A stretch of DNA of 64,000 bases from the NCBI RefSeq assembly GCF_017591425.1, contig NW_024465369.1, positions 29,803,001 to 29,867,000 of the forward strand, in the 5' to 3' direction. Origin of the DNA: Ochotona curzoniae (lineage: Eukaryota > Chordata > Mammalia > Lagomorpha > Ochotonidae). Below, in pieces: positions 62,201 through 64,000 of this stretch. Numbering within the stretch: position 1 is the stretch's first letter; every line of letters starts with the position of its first letter. Both the position numbers and the translations under genes were made by a program. A model generated the notes under the pieces. The model did not search any database. It saw only the letters and a list, made by a program, of their open reading frames with translations, and had not been told where the DNA came from.

Positions 62201-62589
62201 CTGGTTGTAATATGCTGTGCTCTGCTAATTGTGCACTTTCTTTTTGTTGTGTCTCATCCTCTGTAATTAGCACCATCTTGAAAATAGAAGTTTTCAATGA
62301 CATCAAAATTCCTACACAGCACACCCTCTAATTACTCCATATCTTCACATTAGGGAATAAGATACTCGTGGTAGAGAATATAATTTTATTTTTTATATAA
62401 TTACTTACAGAAACAATGCAAGAAAACCAAGAAAAGGGAAATATAAAATTAATTCCTGTCTGATTCTATGTGCACTTAGACCAAGGCACATTTATGTTTT
62501 TACACCCAGTTTCCTGCCTAGTTTCAGACCTTATGTCTTTTGACAGCAGTCTTGATCGGATCTGTAATGATTACTTCCTATAAGGACTT
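59267..62589. other. Unassigned sequence, no gene seen
   Basis: About 3.3 kb. An A run lies near 59439-59452. The overlapping frames at 60474-61051 (both strands) show no recognisable content. The patch 61975-62035 is slightly GC-richer but unassigned. Confidence 0.45.
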
Positions 62590-62645
62590 ACCTACCCTTC
62601 AAGATCTATTCAATTTCTCCTCCTGCAGAAGCCTTTCCAGATGGC
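62590..62645 (+). mobile_element. Possible L2 3' fragment
   Basis: cctacccttcaagatctatt then cctcctgcagaagcctttcc resembles the L2 3' region (ctcaaatgtcacctcctcc, gaggccttccctga). Short and diverged. Confidence 0.4.
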
Positions 62646-64000
62646 CACAGTTAATGTCAGGCTGTCTTCTATATTCCAGCGGTTATATACTTGTATTAAT
62701 CAGGCTGCATCTCTGTGTTGTATTATAGAGATTGGTTGGTGGGGGCAGGGAGGCTGGGGGAGACTAATAGTCATTCAGTCAGGGATATTTGTCATTTCCA
62801 CTTTGATCACTTCAATAGAGAAAATTTTCTGTAGGGTTTGGCATAATCACATGATGAATTTCTAGTACTAGAAAGTGGGTGAAAATGGCACAGTCTTTTC
62901 CAAGTTAGGATTTTCTAACTGCTACCCTATAAATAACTCCAAGGCTCAAGGAGGGCCATGAATGGATGAGTTGGGTCACCTGAGTTACCAAACAGGAAAT
63001 CTAGAAGCCACCACCCCATCAGGTTGTTGCACAAGTAAGAATCATCTATGAGGTTAAGATTCAGGCATTGAAGGCTGCTATATTCCAGCTTTGAGCATGG
63101 TCTTCCCTAACACACAGAGGCCATGAGTGTGTGTTATGTGACTGTGCCCATCTGTGTGGGAGTGATTCCTTCTGTTTTAGAAGCCTCAGAAGTACTAAGA
63201 CTTAAAAAAAAATTTAACTGTGAGTAAAATTAACCTGAACCAGTGCCTGCTTTGGAGATGGAGCAGATGGCCACAGGAATGAGGAGTGGCGGATACTCTG
63301 AAGCACCTCTGCATTGAGAGTGCCCTTTTCTCATTTGCAAGCAGCTGTCCAGGATCTCATGAATAATCTCATAGGTGATTAATGTGGAGTAGAGAACAAA
63401 AGGAATACCAGTAAGATTGTATATTAAGATGTGTGTGCTACTTCATTGCTCATTCAAATGTGCATTGTATCAAACAAGTAAATATTGCAGTCAGCATGTC
63501 TGACAGTCCTCTGACAGTGACCCTAGCCCACTGTGAGTACATAGTTCAGTGCCAGAGCCCAGCAGCCACTAAACTAAACAGTCACACTATGAGGCCATTC
63601 TGTACTGACTATTTGGGTCCTGAGGCTCCTCTTCTGTAAAATAACATTGAAGATATTTTCTGTTTCTCAGATCTTTTTGCAGTTTTCATAGATAATATTT
63701 AAATGTAATGTCTATGAAAATTTCAATACTCTACTTGATACCTGAACATGACAAGCGTTTAATAAATCATACCTATTATTATTTATATTAGCCTGGATAA
63801 ATACTGTGGTAATGTATGATAAAGGAATTTGACAGGAATGAGGGAGGGGTGTGCAGAATACAACAGTTTTTCTTGAACATGATTCCTAATCCGACACATG
63901 GGATGTTGGGAAAAATGTTCCAAATTTTGTAAAGTGAAAATGTGTGTGCAAAGGACTTATAATAAGACTGAATTTTCAAGATTTTTTTTAGAGATTAAGT
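62646..64000. other. Unassigned sequence to the window end
   Basis: No gene or confident repeat. The window ends inside a T-rich patch (agattttttttagagatt) that could be the start of a reversed SINE tail, but too little is present to call it. Confidence 0.45.

Noticed and set aside
1..64000. CRISPR array, operon, phage or other prokaryotic system
   Set aside because: The repeat content, SINE/LINE/LTR remnants, short open frames and low CpG are those of a mammalian genome; no regularly spaced repeats with unique spacers were seen.

Overview
This window reads as ordinary mammalian nuclear DNA: AT-rich, full of decayed transposons, with no reading frame longer than about 165 codons and no gene I can recognise. 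The strongest species clue is a tRNA-derived SINE of the lagomorph C-repeat type, present in about 28 copies. The youngest copies (18923-19262, 32651-32984, 42415-42733) start near ggcccggcgcggtggcgcaa and end in aataaaaataaatctt. From memory this resembles the pika (Ochotona) form more than the rabbit form, so I infer a pika or related lagomorph. That is an inference, not a database result.

Layout. 1-19 kb is SINE-dense and holds a 5S rRNA pseudogene (4507-4596) nested in an old SINE, a MIR, two ancient LTRs in minus orientation (about 6.7-7.05 kb and 14.8-15.1 kb), and an old minus-strand L1 (16.4-17.85 kb) interrupted by a SINE. 19-32 kb is sparser: an old plus-strand L1 (21.6-22.1 kb), a MER5-like hAT remnant (23.95-24.14 kb), a tail-to-tail SINE pair around a CA microsatellite (28.1-28.6 kb), then an L1 fragment abutting a Tigger-like DNA transposon (31.3-32.0 kb). 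32-50 kb carries more SINEs, two MIRs, and three copies of a short dispersed repeat that I could not name. 50-54 kb holds two fragments of lagomorph-type L1; the second has the inverted-arm structure of twin priming plus an extra antisense ORF2 block. 54-64 kb is mostly unassigned sequence with a DNA-transposon remnant and a weak candidate terminal exon at 59095-59266.

No protein-coding gene, functional RNA gene, CRISPR array or operon is supported. Most open frames are either SINE translations or chance frames. The window is best described as intergenic or deep intronic. The most informative objects are records of retrotransposition: the tailless 5S pseudogene with target-site duplication inside a SINE, the twin-primed L1 mosaic, several SINEs with clear target-site duplications, and a short local duplication near 18.2/18.85 kb. 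I did not find a new biological system.
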